A DNA stretch of 64,000 bases from Miscanthus floridulus (taxonomy: Eukaryota > Streptophyta > Magnoliopsida > Poales > Poaceae), in NCBI RefSeq assembly GCF_019320115.1, contig NC_089584.1:102844320-102908319 (forward strand), read 5' to 3'. Positions 63,166 to 64,000 of this stretch are shown here, in pieces. A program made the position numbers and the translations under genes. Each line of letters begins with the position of its first letter. Position 1 is the stretch's first letter. The notes under the pieces were generated by a model that searched no databases, was not told where the DNA came from, and saw only the letters and a program-made list of their open reading frames with translations.

Positions 63166-63380
63166 GCAGAATGTTGAAGTTGAAGGAGTGGAACTTAAAC
63201 CAGATTTGACTTATTCTGAATATCCTATCTGAGTTTTGGATTAGAAAGATCGTGTTACTCGAAGGAGGATAATCAAGTTCCACAAGATACAATGGAATCA
63301 TCATTAAGAAGAAGAAGCTACTTGGGAATCAGAAGATTACTTGCTAGAAAAAATTCCAAAGTTTCTGGCGTCAATATAGA
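63140..63380 (+). pseudogene. Chromodomain-like pol tail, out of frame
   Basis: One register away from pol, LKKCLRVPE then a tail with RRRIIKFHKIQWNHH and EEEATWESEDYL, the aromatic/acidic pattern of plant chromovirus chromodomains, which help direct integration to heterochromatin. At least three stops occur. Confidence 0.82.
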
Positions 63381-63532
63381 ATAGAGTAATGTTAGTTGAG
63401 CTCGGTTGTTACAAATTGTGTTTTGTAAAGAGACCTCAGCTGTTTTATGGATAGATTTTGTATGTGTTCTTGCGATACATTTCCTTTTCCATTACTTACC
63501 CTATGGTTTTGAATCTCGGGGTGAGATTTCTT

Positions 63533-63546
63533 TTAGGGGGAAGGAT
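63533..63546 (+). other. Chromovirus polypurine tract
   Basis: TAGGGGGAAGGA immediately before the right LTR, the plus-strand primer site. Confidence 0.85.
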
Positions 63547-64000
63547 TGTAACACCCCAGGTGTTTAAATACTAAAAACAGGACATGTCATCATATGCATT
63601 GCAAGGCATTGGTCATATTGCAAACTTTGATATGCATTCACTAAAACAAGTTTACATTTATGTGGTATGTGTTGAATTGTATGGTTTGAATCAAGTGCAA
63701 AATTTGGTTTAGATTTGAATTTTCAAGAAAACCCTAATTTTCAGTATTTAAATCCTACCCTAAAAACCCATTTCAAAATCTAAGCATATTTTGGGGTTGA
63801 GCCTTAAAGCAAAAGTGTAGAGCTTGTCAAGTTATACAAAGTTTGTTTTTGGAGTTTTCAAAGTTGTTATGAAAAATTTGAAGTAATTTGAAAAGGCATA
63901 ATTCCTTAAATGTTCCCTATTTGAATTCAAAAGTTCATTTCAAAATGTAGACCAAATTAGGGGTTGGTTATAAAAGCAAAGTTGTAGAACTTGGAATTTT
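63547..64000 (+). repeat. Right LTR of the chromovirus, partial
   Basis: Starts TGTAACACCCC and matches 49662 onward to the window edge with about 11 mismatches and no large indel. The element continues outside. Confidence 0.95.

Larger units (their letters stand above)
49662..64000 (+). mobile_element. Ty3/gypsy chromovirus (Tekay/Del-like), runs off the window
   Basis: Left LTR 49662-57714 (enlarged by a nested solo LTR), primer site, extra ORF, gag, pol with protease-RT-RNase H-integrase, chromodomain-like tail, polypurine tract and the first 454 bp of the right LTR. Over those 454 bp I counted about 11 mismatches to the left LTR (about 2.4 percent), so insertion was recent. Very long LTRs and the chromodomain suggest the Tekay/Del clade. 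Gag and pol carry many stops, so it is non-autonomous now. Confidence 0.92.

Overview
This is plant nuclear DNA. The gene structure (many short GT-AG introns), a tRNA-derived Au-type SINE, Stowaway- and Tourist-type MITEs and the retrotransposon families point to a panicoid grass, probably Andropogoneae (Sorghum/Saccharum/Miscanthus-like). The species assignment is inference. No bacterial, organellar, CRISPR or rRNA features were seen.

Region 1 (1-21.1 kb) is a gene-bearing island with two host genes, both on the minus strand. The first (911-5683) is a 14-exon casein kinase 1-like Ser/Thr kinase whose exons join without a frame break to 470 aa; one intron carries an Au SINE and two introns appear to use GC donors. 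The second (9837-18600) is a 9-exon NIPA-type magnesium transporter whose exons join to 343 aa. Its fourth intron is swollen to about 5.9 kb by a nearly complete Ty1/copia retrotransposon (11905-17584) with two LTRs and a perfect 5-bp target duplication. Between and beyond the genes lie MITEs and anonymous intergenic DNA.

Region 2 (21.1-48.2 kb) is a nest of Ty3/gypsy elements of the Tat type, coding strand minus. One set (about 25.06-34.5 kb) has gag, protease, reverse transcriptase and RNase H but no integrase, and its RT region is split by a solo LTR (26103-27887). Its right-hand LTR is split by a Helitron (31058-33087) carrying intron-containing exons of a plant AAA-ATPase gene. A second, fuller Tat element (about 34.5-47.05 kb) has LTR copies at both ends, gag to integrase on the minus strand, then a 3' section with a 47-bp tandem array and an antisense (plus-strand) ORF of the 'putative gypsy type transposon' family. 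Fragments of a third LTR family flank the complex at 21.2-22.05 and 47.05-47.28 kb.

Region 3 (48.2-64 kb) is dominated by one plus-strand chromovirus (Tekay/Del-like) starting at 49662 and running off the window. It has an LTR of about 3.5 kb enlarged to 8 kb by a 4.5-kb inverted solo LTR (52418-56915, TSD TATAT), a Met-tRNA-type primer site, an extra ORF ahead of gag, gag with an intact zinc knuckle, a single pol frame broken by nonsense codons, and a chromodomain-like tail pushed out of frame by a 33-bp duplication.

The two kinase/transporter genes look functional. All transposon genes look dead. I found no convincing new multi-gene system; the most interesting items are the Helitron gene capture, the extra 5' ORF of the chromovirus, the antisense ORF plus tandem arrays of the Tat elements, and the GC-AG introns of the kinase.
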